This document shows positions 33,601 through 45,311 of a DNA stretch of 64,000 bases, in pieces. This stretch comes from Ceratotherium simum simum (Eukaryota > Chordata > Mammalia > Perissodactyla > Rhinocerotidae). The translations under genes were made by a program, and so were the position numbers. The notes below the pieces were generated by a model. It was not told the DNA's origin. It ran no database searches and saw only the letters and a list, made by a program, of their open reading frames with translations. Every line of letters begins with the position of its first letter. The first letter of the stretch is position 1. Location of the stretch: positions 19,177,801 through 19,241,800 of the forward strand of contig NW_004454159.1 in the NCBI RefSeq assembly GCF_000283155.1, in the 5' to 3' direction.

Positions 33601-35526
33601 GGAACAACAGCCGTACAATCCAGTTAATCATAGACAAAAGTGTGTGTGTGTAAACCTGTAAGCAGGATAATTAATGGGTCTGCTTGCTTTTAATGTATAC
33701 CATTGTGCCATTTTATTCTTGCAAACCCCATTTTCTTTCATGTCTATCGCTCATTCCGACTCTTTAAAGGAAGGTGAGAGGTTAACAGATTAAATCCAGT
33801 TTAGAGCAGGAAGTTGGGAGTAATTGATATTATATTTGAGCATTGTATTTAAATAAATCAAGTGCATCTTTTCAGTGCAGACAAGGTCTTTGTGTATGGA
33901 TTACATTGAGTTAGAATTATATATTTTATAAGTATAGTAAAATACCTGAGTCTATTTGCATATCTTCTATCAGAACATAAATATTTCTGATATTGACTGA
34001 GTTTAGTAGAAAAGTGATATGCAAGAAGACACAATGTTCTTAAACTAAAAAAAACAAACAAACAGAGATAAATTGGTTCTGTGAAAAACCTGCTGTGAGA
34101 TTTAATTTTCTTCCTTCATATAGCTCTAGGAAGATCCCCTACATCAAAAGATTGAAGTCATATTAATGTTTCTTTTATGAGAGGCAAGACCTGATGCACT
34201 GTAGCTTATTTGGAAGTAATTTTTATTTTATTTTATTTGTGTGATATTATGTGTGTGTGTGTCCAAATTGTGCTTTAATTAGCTATGGCCCGGGATCTCA
34301 GCTACTAAAATGCATGCTGTTTAACTGCAAATATTTAACTTCAGACTCCTAACTGTTTACTTTACTGTTTCTGTGTGAACAATACAAGAAAACCTCTGCC
34401 TGCACCCCCCCATTTGGGAGGGAATTTTTCAGTAGTGATACAAATATTGTTGTTTTTACTGGCAAGTAATTCACCAGTGGCTCATTTCCATCAGCTTTTA
34501 TTTCACAGCAATTGTAAAATAAACCACTCGTAGCACATGCTGTTAACGTCTGGTCCCTGGGGTGTAACTGATGTTCATGGTATGGGTCATGTGCTCACTA
34601 AAGTGTGCATTAAAAAGGGAGAAATTAATAGTACTACCACTGATTCAAGCTAAATGGTATTCAATGGACAAGGCCATCCCTTTAATAGTATCATAACGTA
34701 TTATTTTGTTGGTTTCTTTTAGTCTGATTTTAACGCAAAAATAAGCCAAAAAAAAAGAGAACATACTAATGTAATGAATTCTTCAGAGGCAGAACTGGTC
34801 ATATGCTGAAGTTTCATTTATACATTATATGCTTTTCATTTCATTTTTGACCTTCATTTTGTATTTGATGAGACAGTAAAACTACTGGCATAATCACTAG
34901 ATTCTGTGCTTCTGCAGAACTGGATATAAATAATGCTACTCTTGTGTGCTTGGCTATTTGTGTATTCCAGTTATGTATTTTAAAAGTAAAAAAGAAGTCT
35001 TTTTTTCTTAATTATATATTCCTCTTAGGGATATAAATCATATAATTGGTTTCAAAGATGGAATTTATATAACATGTTATATACTAATTCTAATTGAACA
35101 TTATTTTATTGTATTTTATTTGGCAATGATTAACAAGTCCATCAAAATACAGTTCTTTTAAAAACATTCTTAGCATTTTCTAGATATTGTCAGTTTTATG
35201 CTGACAACATTCTCTCAAGATTGATAGATGGCACATCGTTCATCTTCCAGATAAAGATGTTATCATGCTGAAGAAGTTATTTGAGCACACAAGAGCATGT
35301 TTTCACTCCTTGTGAGCATCAAGTTCTGGCCTAGTTGCTTTCCTATTCTTATAGAACTGCTGTTATTCAAGCATTATACGACCACCAAAAAGTGCAATCT
35401 CTGGCTGCACTGGCATAATTTAAACATGTAATTCCACCTCTTTTCCTAGTTTATACCCCTCCCTCTATTCAAAGATATATAAAGTTTCTCTCATAAGACT
35501 CTGTATGCAGCAGATTTTATTAAATA
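30607..35526. other. 4.9 kb with no recognisable interspersed repeat
   Basis: AT-rich, complex, non-coding sequence. I see no SINE, LINE or DNA transposon, in contrast to the flanks. TAATTA-type homeodomain-like cores are common (for example GATAATTAATGGGTCTGCTT at about 33667), and short TG runs occur at 33642 and 34249. No frame exceeds 112 codons and none shows a domain. The whole could hold conserved regulatory elements, but only comparison with other genomes would tell. Confidence 0.5.
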
Positions 35527-36171
35527 CAGTCTAATCCTGTTATTTGCAGTAGTTAAGTTGTGTATAGTAACTGTGAACGATGAATTAGCAAATACTATTA
35601 TCGCTTCCAGTGGAAATAATAGGGTTAGGTTCCTGCAAGCCTTTGGTCACAACGTTTTCACCAACTAGTCAATATATAACCTTATTTTGTGTGTTTATGC
35701 TTAAAGACACATTATTTAATGTATATTTTTGATTCGTTAACATTGAACTCATGGCCAATGACACTATAATTCATGCCTGAACAAAGCTTACCTAACACAT
35801 GTACTTTTCCCTGTAAGGAATATCATAGCCTTCATGTGCTTAGGAACACTACACAGCACTTCAGCACTATGTTTGGGAAGTACTTTAAATGGTGGACTCA
35901 TTGGCAAAAAGCACAAAAATGAGAAAAATGTGGTAGTAAATAGATGGTGAAAAGGACACTTGTTTACAATATGAGAGCTGAAACAAGAAGGCGGAGCGTT
36001 GCCTTGTTCAGCATCAGCTGGGGATGTGTGCTTCATGCCATTCAAATTTTTCACTGCTCTGCACGTGTTTGCAAATTACTGCAAACGTATCTCTATCACT
36101 GATTTTGAGGTTACAAATATATTTTAGCAAGATTGGCAAATATGGAATCCATGTACAACAAAGATCAACTG
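35527..36171. mobile_element. TA-flanked DNA transposon (Tc1/mariner-pogo-like MITE)
   Basis: A 645-bp element starts CAGTCTAATCCTGTTATTTG and ends with GAATCCATGTACAAC..GATCAACTG. Reversed, that end starts CAGTTGATCTTTGTTGTACA, so the two ends form imperfect inverted repeats. TA lies on both sides (35525-35526 and 36172-36173), the duplication expected for this superfamily. Internal phrases AGGGTTAGGTTCCTG and GCACAAAAATGAGAAAAATG fit a known ancient mammalian non-autonomous family. It has no transposase frame, so it is non-autonomous. The 88- and 62-codon frames here are not genes. Confidence 0.8.
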
Positions 36172-36234
36172 TATTCAGTAATGTGGAAAATAGCATAATC
36201 AAAGCAATAGAAACTACTTAAAATTGGATTCATC

Positions 36235-36545
36235 TATTTCTATTTTTTTAAAATATAACATTGTATTAGTTTCAGGTATACAACATAATGATTTGATATA
36301 TGTATATGTTACAAAATGATTACCATAATAAATTTAGTTAACATCTATCACCACACATAGTTATAAATTTTTTTGTGTGTGATGAGAACTTTTAAGATCT
36401 ACTGTCTTAATAACATTCAAATATACAATACAGTATTGTTGACTATGGTTATCATTCTGTACCTTACATCCCCCGAACTTATTTATCGTATAACTGGAAG
36501 TCTGTACCTTTTGACTACCTTGGCCTATATCCATTCTTATTTTTA
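36235..36545 (-). mobile_element. L1 3' UTR fragment, minus strand
   Basis: GTATTAGTTTCAGGTATACA, GATTTGATATATGTATATGT, ACATCTATCACCACACATAG and TATTGTTGACTATGGTTATC are the reversed L1 3' UTR of a middle-aged subfamily. Confidence 0.85.
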
Positions 36546-37169
36546 AAAAATCTATTAACTATTTCATCCCTTGCTGAATCATCTCTCTTCCCCTTTCCAA
36601 ACTTCCTGCTCCAACTTTCCTTCCTAGTCTTTGCCTCTCTCCCCTGAACCGACTCTATATTCTCTTTGCCTTTTTTTCATCTTTTATTGGACAACTGAAA
36701 TTCTTCAACCGTCCTTTCTAGGTCCTTTTGGCTATAACCTCTACTGGATCCCTGGCCTCTAGTTTGGATCCTGATATGCAAAGCAACAGTTACTATTGCC
36801 ATTCTCCACTGCTAAAACATTGTTGTAGAATGCTACTGAAGTTTTTGCTAGTGTCTTCTATTGCCTTTCAATCATCTACACTTGTACTTCCTTGAAACAT
36901 GAGGCTCTAGCTCTCAGTCCAGGCAGCTAGAACATTCCACCCACATTGTCCTTTGTATTTCGGAAATGCTGATGAAAATAAATGATTCAAACTTCAACTT
37001 TGAATTTCAAAACAGTCTTTTGATGCCAGTGGTAGAAACAAGAGCTTTGAGAGAGAAGTTTATTTATTTTTTGACACATAAGAGACTAATTTTGGGGGGG
37101 CTTCCATATTTTGAGATCCATAGCAGCGTCATTAGTGTCAGTTCCCAAACTGGACACAACCACCCAAAT
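36546..37169. other. unassigned non-coding sequence
   Basis: Pyrimidine-rich first 150 bp, then nothing recognisable. Confidence 0.45.
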
Positions 37170-37306
37170 TGTATTATATTTGTTTAGTAGACTCCTTTCT
37201 AGCAAGAAAATGAACAAATTACATGCAAAAATATGGATGAAACTCATAATCATACTGTAGAATGGAAGAAGCCAGACACAGCAGCATACATACTAATGAT
37301 TTCCTT
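37170..37306 (+). mobile_element. old L1 3' end, plus strand, left part
   Basis: AAAATATGGATGAAACTCAT and GAAGCCAGACACAGCAGCAT, followed by TTTCCTTTATATACA, are the end of L1 ORF2 and the start of the 3' UTR. It is split by the following ERE. Confidence 0.75.
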
Positions 37307-37319
37307 TATATACATTTTT

Positions 37320-37562
37320 GTGTGTGTGTGAGGAAGATCAGCACTGAGCTAACATCTGCCAATCCTCCTCTTTTTTTTTTTTTTTTACTGAGGAAGACTG
37401 GCCCTGGGCTAAAATCCATGCCCATCCACTTTACATGGGACACCGCCACAGCATGGCCTGCCAAGCAGTGCGTCAGTGCATGCCCAGGATCCAAACCGGC
37501 GAACCCCGGGCCGCTGCAGTGGAGCCCGTGCACCCAACTGCTTGCACCCTCGGGCCAGCCCC
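37320..37562 (-). mobile_element. ERE: ERE SINE, reverse orientation (long form)
   Basis: TG-rich start, reversed tail modules (TGAGCTAACATCTGCCAATC, CTGGGCTAAAATCCATGCCC) and head ending in CTCGGGCCAGCCCC. Target duplication TATATACATTTTT at 37307-37319 and TATGTACATTTTT from 37563, one mismatch. The 133-codon plus frame is built from this SINE and its flanks. Confidence 0.93.
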
Positions 37563-37575
37563 TATGTACATTTTT

Positions 37576-37790
37576 TAAAAGGCAAAAGTGTGATGTTAGA
37601 AGTCAAGATCGTAAACACTGGGCAGAGGAGAGTGGTGACTGTGAGGGGTCAAGAAACTTCTAGGGTGCTGCTTGTATTCTATTGTTTCATCTGGGTGGAT
37701 GTTAAATAGATGTGTTCACTGTGAGAAAATACATTAAGCTCCCTACATTTATAATGAGAGCTCTTTTCTGAATATATATTCAATAAAATA
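37576..37790 (+). mobile_element. old L1 3' UTR, plus strand, right part
   Basis: Continues the L1 3' UTR interrupted by the ERE: AGGCAAAAGTGTGATGTTAG, GAGAGTGGTGACTGTGAGGG, CTTGTATTCTATTGTTTCAT. Confidence 0.65.
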
Positions 37791-37799
37791 GTTCTAAAT

Positions 37800-38215
37800 T
37801 CATCATGAATGGTGTGAACCTACCTATATAAAATTTACTATATATGGTTCATGAATAGATTTAAAAATAGATTTAGGTCTACATGTGCTGATTTGCAGGG
37901 ACATCCAAATTACATTGTTAAGTGAAAGAAGCAAGTTGCAAGATATGTATACACCATTCTTCTATTCTGGTAAAACAAACAAGGGAATAAATTGCCTACA
38001 TATGTGTTTATGTTTATATGTATATGAGCAAGGGGAAGGGTGAATAATATACAGCAGATGTTAACGTTGGTTACCCCAGTGGGAGGGGGATTAGAGGTTT
38101 GGAGCCTGTGCAGGGGGTTATGGTTAACACTGAGTTTTTACATCTTTTATTATATTATCTGACTTGTTACAATGAGCATGTATTAATTTTATAACTTCAA
38201 AAACATCAAGAAATG
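37800..38215 (+). mobile_element. old L1 or HAL1 3' end, plus strand
   Basis: ATTGTTAAGTGAAAGAAGCA, CAAGATATGTATACACCATT, GAGCAAGGGGAAGGGTGAAT and GTTGGTTACCCCAGTGGGAG are an old L1/HAL1 3' region. Confidence 0.65.
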
Positions 38216-39540
38216 GAAATGTTTTATGAAGAAAAGAAATTAGTTGAGATTTGACCTAAACAGAATGCATAGAAGAATATGTAGATCCACCAGAGTGAAA
38301 TATTCTTACCTGCCAAAAATAAATGAAAATCCCAAGAACTTTGAAGAGGAAATAAGAGTCAGAGAGGAAGCAAGAGAGTAAGATTCTAGGGGATGAAGAA
38401 GCATGACAACAGAAAAAGTGTAGTTCAATATTATTGGTGATATCACAATGTCCCCAAATGTCACCAGTTCTCACCAACCTTCAATAAAACTGAAGCCACA
38501 TTGACATAAATAACTCTTGTTCTTGTCACTTACTGTTAGTACAACTTTCATATCCCTTGAAAATACCTTCAACTGTTTCTGGGGATGCCACAGTTGCCTC
38601 CTAGGAACTCACAAACCCATTGGCTAGTCAGTAACCACTCAGTTCTCACAAACACTCTTGTGGAAAAAACTCCTTTAGCCTTCCTCTGCCTTCTCTCTCC
38701 ACCAACTACAACACAGGCAAAGGTCTGAGTGCCCTCCTTCTCTGCATGTCCTCTCCATGGTCCTCAAGTCAGGCCTTGTTCCTCAAGGATAGGACAAAAT
38801 AAATGCAAAATAATTTTTTTAAAGTCTTCATATACGGCATCACATGTAAATAAATGCTCATGAGGGTTCACTAACCACAACTTATATATCAGCTGAACTC
38901 TGCCTACAGGTCTGGGCTCAGACAGACATATGAACTGGGTGCTATCTGTGGGAACCCAGAAGCTACTGGATGAAGTTTCTTGTTCCTCATCTTTACAGCT
39001 TAGCCTTTGCCCGACTAGCGGAATCTGTAGATTATTTTTGACTTTTACATTTTTCCAGTAATCATGCTTGCAAGCCACAGTGGGAGGCTGCATTATAGCT
39101 TCTCTACGTATAATATCACTACATCATGAAGTCTGTGCATCTTCCTAGCCTTCCTTCATAGATCCTTTAGAAACTGTATCCTCAGCCCAGTTTCTAGGCA
39201 ATGTTGCTTCCTAATTTTTCTCATTCCCAGGCTCTCACACTTTTATTTGCTATTTATTAATTTATTTTTTTCTGAGGTAAAGCTGTTCAGATGTTCCGTT
39301 AGTTCTTATATTCCTGCTTTTCCCCTTTGAGCTAGCATCATCAAAATGCAGAGCCAAATAAAGTGTTCTGTTTTGACCCACCTCGGTCACTGCATCCACT
39401 TATAATTAGGCCATTGAGAGTTAAGGGATGGAATACATCCTGAAGGCCCCCTGTTGCCTATATACTCCTTACACTATATGTGAACATTAGAAGAGGACAA
39501 GCACAGTGTTTTGCAAATGTCCATGAGCCCAAACATGCCC
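38216..39540. other. unassigned non-coding sequence, 1.3 kb
   Basis: No recognisable element. The 109-codon reverse frame at 38764-39093 has no domain and I regard it as chance. Confidence 0.45.
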
Positions 39541-39840
39541 CCTCTGCATTGTGAGCTCTCTGAAGGCAGAGTTTTGGTCCTATCGGTTCTGAATCTCCAG
39601 TACCCAGAGCAATGTTTGAAACAGTGGGCACACTAGATATAGGGTTACCTCATTAAGTACCACTATGTCTTAAACATCGTGCTGCATTTTGAGGTAGTAA
39701 AGACAAATAAAAGAGTAAGTAACTTCAAGATGCTGACTGTCTAGTAAGGAAAAAAGACAAGTAAACAGTTATAACCAAGCAGGAAAAGTGCTCTAACAGA
39801 GACAAATAAGATGGCTGGGGGAGCAAATGTGAAGGAATGA
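39541..39840 (+). mobile_element. L2: L2-like ancient LINE fragment, plus strand
   Basis: TGCATTGTGAGCTCTCTGAA, CTCCAGTACCCAGAGCAATG and GTACCACTATGTCTTAAACA are L2-type 3' phrases. The later part (CTGACTGTCTAGTAAGG) resembles the ancient repeat at 5885. Confidence 0.55.
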
Positions 39841-42800
39841 TTAGCCAGAGACGCCTTTAAATGTTTATAATCCTGAATACCCAATATTTAACATTGAATC
39901 TTGGTATCTTGTCTATAGGCTAACCCCCCTGCAAAGCTCTCAGTCCCTCTTTGAAAAAGGGTCATATTTTGTCACAAATCTGTAGAACTGATTGGTACAA
40001 ACCTTACTGTTAAATAAATCAACATCTGCGTGTGCCTCTATGCCGTCTCTAGCTGGGCACATAGGCCTTGAATTATTCACTTGGTTTGTGCTACAACTTG
40101 ATGCATTTCATTCTGCATATGTTTTCCAGAGAAAGACAAATGAAATTGGGATCAGTATGCACTTAAGAACGGTCCTGCTTCCACATCTGCTCTCATTCAA
40201 GCCCGTTCTTTCTGCCCTTCGTTTTTACTAAAATTATCTGTAAGAACATGTCTTTAAAATCTCGCCATCCCAACTCTGTAGGTGAAAACAAAGGGTAGAA
40301 AACAGAGCTTGAACTTTGCAGCATGTTCTATTAATGAATTACAAAGCTTTGTTACACTTTGAAGAACTTAGCTATCTGTAACGTGAAAACAGTAATCACT
40401 AAGCATGCATATATAAGAAAGTGATATCACTTGAAGGGATGGTGAGTTTTCATAATCCTTTTTACCCTCTAAGATAGGAAGAGACATCTCTTCCATTTCC
40501 AACTATATCAAGTCCTAAAATGGAAAAAAACAACAAATTGCAAGCTTAAGAATCAATTATTAAGGCAGATTAATACTGCATCCCACAATGTTGTCAAAAA
40601 ACCCAGATGTGTCATGTTTGAGTTGCATTTTCATTATGCACACATACTTGGCTTTGAGCAGAATTATATGAGTTGGATTAATGTTTTATATGGCCCTCCA
40701 GCAGCACTATACAGAACCATATGGGAGACATTTGGTTCTCATCAACTCCCTTTTACCCTTCCTTCCACTCCATTGCTTTAAACAGAACTTTCATTCTCTT
40801 TAACTATCTGCAGGTTTTATTCTGTTCGGAGAAAAGCCACTAAAATATTATGACCTCTAAGTGACGGGCTGTGAGACGGGGTCTCTCTCCAAAGCCAACC
40901 CACAGCTGTGCATTGATCGCACATGTCGGTGGCCTGGTGTAGGCTGTGTAAGGGGCTGGTTACGGTCTGTTCTCTTTCATCTCACTGGGAGGATACTTAC
41001 AGCACGGCTTGGTTCTCTCTTGTGCTCTATAAGGAAGTCGAAGGATTCAGTTTTCATCCCTGTTATTATGGTGATTTTCCTAAGCTTAAAATTCGCTTTT
41101 CAAAGAGGGTGGGTGTTTTATAAGGGGAATGGTTGTTAGGAGATTTTCTGAGATTTAACTTCAATGATAACTCTTTATAGTAATGTCAAGGCTTCCCTTC
41201 AAGATTTCAGACACATCAGTATGATTATTTGTTAACCACTCTGCGGGGGAGGGAAGTGGCAAATATTAGTGACTTTCTCTAATGAAGGAGCCCAAGACTG
41301 GGAAGGTGGTAGAATGCCGGTCAGCATTTGAACTCAAGTTTTCTTATCACTCAAAATCTTTCTCCCTTCATTGCCTGGCCCATCTGGTTTCCTTCATTTC
41401 TCTGGACAGAATAAACATTGAAATAAACAATACAAAAGTGATCCCTCTCTGTGCATTGTAAATATGTGCATTGTGATGGCACCCTGAGAGCAGAGTATCA
41501 CTTATAATCACGAGGTGAATATCAGTTGACATAAGAATTTGAAATAACCTGGCACCCAAGACATTTTACAGTAGACAGAAGCAGAGTCTGTATCAAGCGA
41601 ATGGAATTTTAATTCCAAACAACGTTTAGTTGTTTGAAAAATGGTATTATGAGTAAATGCATACTTAAAAGTTAGCTGCCACCCGAAGTGCCTTATGTAA
41701 CGTAGGTGAATTCCATCAAAAGGCAGCTTCCCTCAAATGAAGTAAAAGTACTGTATGAGGTTAACTGTCGCTTAGTATTTTTATTTCACATCCCTGCTCA
41801 GCATATTAAGTGGCAGATACTTTCATACAATACATTTAATCCCTTGACGGAATATGAGGACAGACTAGAAAGTTCTTTTCAATTTTTTCGATAAGTCCAC
41901 ATCTTGCTCAGGTTTAACATTTGTTCGTGATGGCGCCTCATCCCTTGCCTTCGTATTTAAATGCCAGAGGTTAAAATTTCTTATGGAAATTCTACTTAAC
42001 AGAGAGCTTTATTTTGCATAATTATAATCTGGCTCAACCTCAATTCATCCATTTATTATAACATTTAAAGTCTCAGAAATACCTCTGAGATGTTTTTCCT
42101 CTTTTTTCTTTTTTAACAAATGGGACAATTTTCATAAGTAGTGTGCCGATGTTCTCTTTCTCTTTCTTGGTCACAGCAGCACTGGGGAACTCTTCTCTGA
42201 TTAGCTAGGTTCTCATTCATCGTTTCCCTTCAGCCCTGACCTGACCTAAGCCTTTTTCAAACTTATTGCCATCAGTTCATCACTTCGCCCAGAACCCTTG
42301 GGCTGAAGCTTGCATATATTTCAGGATCTACAATGTAGTAACTTATTATTAGTAATTCTCCTTCTTGTCCTTCTTTTCCCTATCCATTAAACAGCATGAG
42401 GCCTAGTCACACAATTCAGTTAAATGAAAATTTGAACATTTATATAGTTACATTTTATAGCAAAGATAATGTAATTGACATGCTTTGAATTATGATTCTG
42501 GACAAGTATGTATTTTTTGTAGTGTAATTGCTAACTGGCCAGAGTAATCTTAGAGTCTGGAAATATGAGAATGTCAATTAAAAATGAAAATATTAAAAGG
42601 CCAGGCTATTATTTTTTCTTTTTTCTCATATCCAGGTATTCAGGATAAATAATTTGATTAAATATAAATAATGTTAAGTTGTCTGAACTTAAGAATTATC
42701 TTGAAAGTTGCTGCATCACTAAGATATGTCTGACACAAATAATTAAGTGTTATTAGGGATTGTGACTTCTTTTATTAAAACATTTTCTTTCCATTCAAGT

Positions 42801-43110
42801 TCTTTAAGAAAAATTGCTGCTCTCATGAATTTTTTAAAAAATAATCATTGCTACCCCATCAGTAACACAATTGGTGCCTAAGAACATCAAATGGTAAATC
42901 CAAGCATATTAATGACATCATTAAAGTAGCATTTGGTGCACTGCTGAGATACATTACAATAACAATAACCTTTCTGTTAATAGGATTCACTACAGGCGGG
43001 TAATGCAGAAGTTACGTACAATGAAGATATCCCATTCCACCACCTCGTGGCATAAATCAATATAGTCAGAGCAACAAAGAATGAGTGTTTCTGTAAAAAT
43101 GACATTAAAC
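39841..43110. other. 3.3 kb with no recognisable interspersed repeat
   Basis: Complex non-coding sequence without recognised SINEs or LINEs. Frames of 92 and 66 codons overlap at 40861-41139 with no domain; they may be chance. Conserved non-coding DNA is possible. Confidence 0.45.
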
Positions 43111-43157
43111 TATTTGTGTGTGTGTGCATGCGTGTGTGCGTGTGTGTCTGTGTGGAA
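43111..43157. repeat. (TG)n microsatellite, imperfect
   Basis: TG runs broken by GCATGCGTG and CTG. The 62-codon reverse frame with histidine-threonine repeats reads through it. Confidence 0.9.
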
Positions 43158-43790
43158 TGCCGCAATTTGAAAGCCAGATAAACTGCTCGAGAGAAAGCAG
43201 AGTTGCTTGGTTACATCTGCTGAAAACAATCTGTGCTGTGTATGAGAGATCATGTCAGCCCAGTAATTACCACAACTGAGATAAAGCCTGTGCTAAATGT
43301 CACCTCTGCTGACAAGCACAGGAAGCCAAGCTCCGCTAAATGAGTCAGTTACTCGGAGAGTGCTTAGCTCTCCTTGCAGGCTAAACACATTTGTCTTGCA
43401 TAGAAAAGGAAAAAATATACATGTTAGAAGAAAACAAAATCAGAAACATTCATAATGAAAACCTCACCAAAAATCCTCACTGCGCACTCAGGAAGACATT
43501 AGGTAAGAAGGGCTAATAGGTGCAATCAGGTTCAAGGAGACAGATTAAAGCATTAATGGGCATTTCTGTGAGTCTGGCAGAGCCTTCCACCTTCTACCAC
43601 AAATTGGTCATTAGTTGTGCAATGCAATTTCCCACAGTCTAGAATGATCCCCCAAGACAGCTGAGGTTCGTATTGACAACAACTAACCAATAACACACCG
43701 GAACTGTTTGCCTGTGGCTGCATATAAAGCCCATGCACACAATGTGTATTTTTAAAAATCTTAAATAGCAGGGGGTTTACTGGTGTTTTA
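43158..43790. other. repeat-poor non-coding sequence
   Basis: Complex, without recognised repeats, including GAGATAAAGCCTGTGCTAAA and AATGAGTCAGTTACTCGGAG. The latter has an AP-1-like TGAGTCA at about 43341-43347. Possible conserved element. Confidence 0.4.
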
Positions 43791-43802
43791 CTAAATATTT
43801 CT

Positions 43803-43995
43803 TTTTTTTTCCCCCTTTTTCTCCCCAAAGCCCCAGCAGATAGTTGTATGTCATACTTGCACATCCTTCTAGTTGTTGTATGTGGGATGCCGCCTCAGCA
43901 TGGCCGGACAAACGGGGTGTCGGTGCGCGCCCAGGATCCAAACCTGGGCCACCAGTAGCAGAGCCTGCGCTAACCGCTAAGCCACGGGCCGGCCC
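43803..43995 (-). mobile_element. ERE1: ERE1 SINE, reverse orientation
   Basis: Short ERE1: CCCCAAAGCCCCAGCAGATA to GCCACGGGCCGGCCC. Exact 12-bp target duplication CTAAATATTTCT at 43791-43802 and 43996-44007. CpGs are partly kept, so it is relatively young. Confidence 0.96.
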
Positions 43996-44007
43996 CTAAA
44001 TATTTCT

Positions 44008-44779
44008 GACAAAAGCAGAATTAATAATGTTGGCGTGAAGAAAATGCTCTCTCTCCCTCTTTCTTTTATAACTCCTTTAAAAAATCACTCCAGTTATAAT
44101 TATTTTAGCTTGCTTTGTAATGTGATGTGATTACTAAAAAATTCTCCTCACCTGATCACCTAATGCTTTCCTGACACTTAAATGGAAACCTCTAGTACCC
44201 AGCAGAGGACCTGGAGTGCAGTCAGCACCAAGACCCAGAGGGAAATCCTACAGCTGGAACAGCTTATTCAGCGCCCGGGTGGGGACAATGATATCAGGAT
44301 GATGACGTGGACCTTGGAGGAGACCTGCGTGACTGTCTCTCGTTACCTTGGTGAATTTACCAAGTTTCAGGGTCTGACCCTCAGCCTTTGGCCTCAGAAA
44401 CCTTATTTTTAGAATACCACAAGTGGATTCAACTTATGGGAATGAACTAAGCTCATGAACTAAGCTCACAAGTAATTGCAGAAATGAATATTTACAATAG
44501 TATATTAGTACTGCAGAACCTGAGTATCTGAAAATAGACTACATGAGCAGCCAAATCATTGTTTCCTGATGTTTCCAGAAGATGTTTCTTGATGAGTATA
44601 GAACTAGAATCAGGGGAGTTAGATGAATTGAATGTTTAATTGCATCCTCCTCACCAGTGGATGGTCTTGTCAATAGGATGGGAATATTAGAAATCTGCTG
44701 ACTGTAGCTAGCAGCATCTGTTTTCATATTAAGGATGTGCTTGCCCGTGGGAACGGAGACTTGCAGCCTATTAATAATT
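44008..44779. other. unassigned sequence with a GC-richer 230-bp patch
   Basis: The plus-strand frame at 44182-44412 encodes 76 residues (starting METSSTQQRTWSAVSTK) in a patch richer in GC than the flanks. I recognise no domain, no clear splice sites and no homology, so I do not call a gene. It could be an exon relic or chance. Confidence 0.35.
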
Positions 44780-44786
44780 TATCATT

Positions 44787-45008
44787 GGGGCCGGCCCCGT
44801 GGCTTAGCGGTTAAGTGCGCGAGCTCCGCTGCTGGCGGCCCGGGTTCGGATCCCAGGAGCGCACCGATGCACTGCTTCTCCGGCCATGCTGAGGCCGTGT
44901 CCCACATACAGCAACTAGAAGGATGTGCAGCTGTGACACACAACTATCTACTGGGGCTTTGGGGGGAAAAATAAATAAATAAATAAAATCTTTAAAAAAA
45001 AAAAAGTC
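44787..45008 (+). mobile_element. ERE1: ERE1 SINE, plus strand, young
   Basis: Close to a complete ERE1: head GGGCCGGCCCCGTGGCTTAG, then body to CTACTGGGGCTTTGGGG, then an AATA-unit and poly(A) tail (44967-45005). The Pol III A box TGGCTTAGCGG is at 44800-44810 and the B box GGTTCGGATCC, one base from consensus, at 44843-44853. Target word TATCATT at 44780-44786 is repeated at 45009-45015. It inserted at the edge of a MIR. Retained CpGs and intact boxes mark it as a young copy. Confidence 0.97.
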
Positions 45009-45009
45009 T

Positions 45010-45170
45010 ATCATTTATGGAACTCTTATTATGTACCAGGCACCTGTCCTAAATGATTTCCATGCTCTGTCTTATTTATCCATGAAAAAAGTCTATGGGG
45101 GGAAATCCTGTAATTATTCTAATTTTACAAATAAACTTACCAAAGGTCACACAATTCAAGCAGCATTTGT
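45010..45170 (-). mobile_element. MIR: MIR SINE, reverse orientation
   Basis: CTTATTATGTACCAGGCACC, CTAATTTTACAAATAAACTT and ACCAAAGGTCACACAATTCA are reversed MIR. Confidence 0.75.
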
Positions 45171-45303
45171 CTTCCTCTTTTGCTAACCACTTGTGAATTG
45201 GCCCACACAGAAACCACTAATTTTAGACAAATTGAAAAATGATTATCACAATGTGACAAATGGAAGTAAATCATAGTTTAAACATTAGTAATCATTTTCT
45301 ATA

Positions 45304-45311
45304 ATTTAGAG
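45304..45311. repeat. 8-bp target-site duplication of hAT element, left copy
   Basis: ATTTAGAG, repeated exactly at 45643-45650. Confidence 0.9.

Noticed and set aside
37262..37663. 133-codon plus frame, among the longest in the window
   Set aside because: Composed of L1 fragment, reversed ERE and L1 3' UTR; no single coding origin.
40861..41139. Pair of overlapping frames, 92 and 66 codons, as a possible small gene
   Set aside because: No domain, no conservation information, and two frames open at once is expected in a short stop-poor stretch.
43040..43052. CCACCTCGTGGCA, resembling a CTCF core
   Set aside because: Two mismatches at informative positions; such partial matches are frequent by chance.
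42977..43165. Histidine/threonine-repeat peptide frame
   Set aside because: Translation of a TG microsatellite.
44800..44853. Possible tRNA gene (A and B boxes present)
   Set aside because: The boxes belong to an ERE1 SINE, which is tRNA-derived but does not form a tRNA cloverleaf and has a poly(A) tail.
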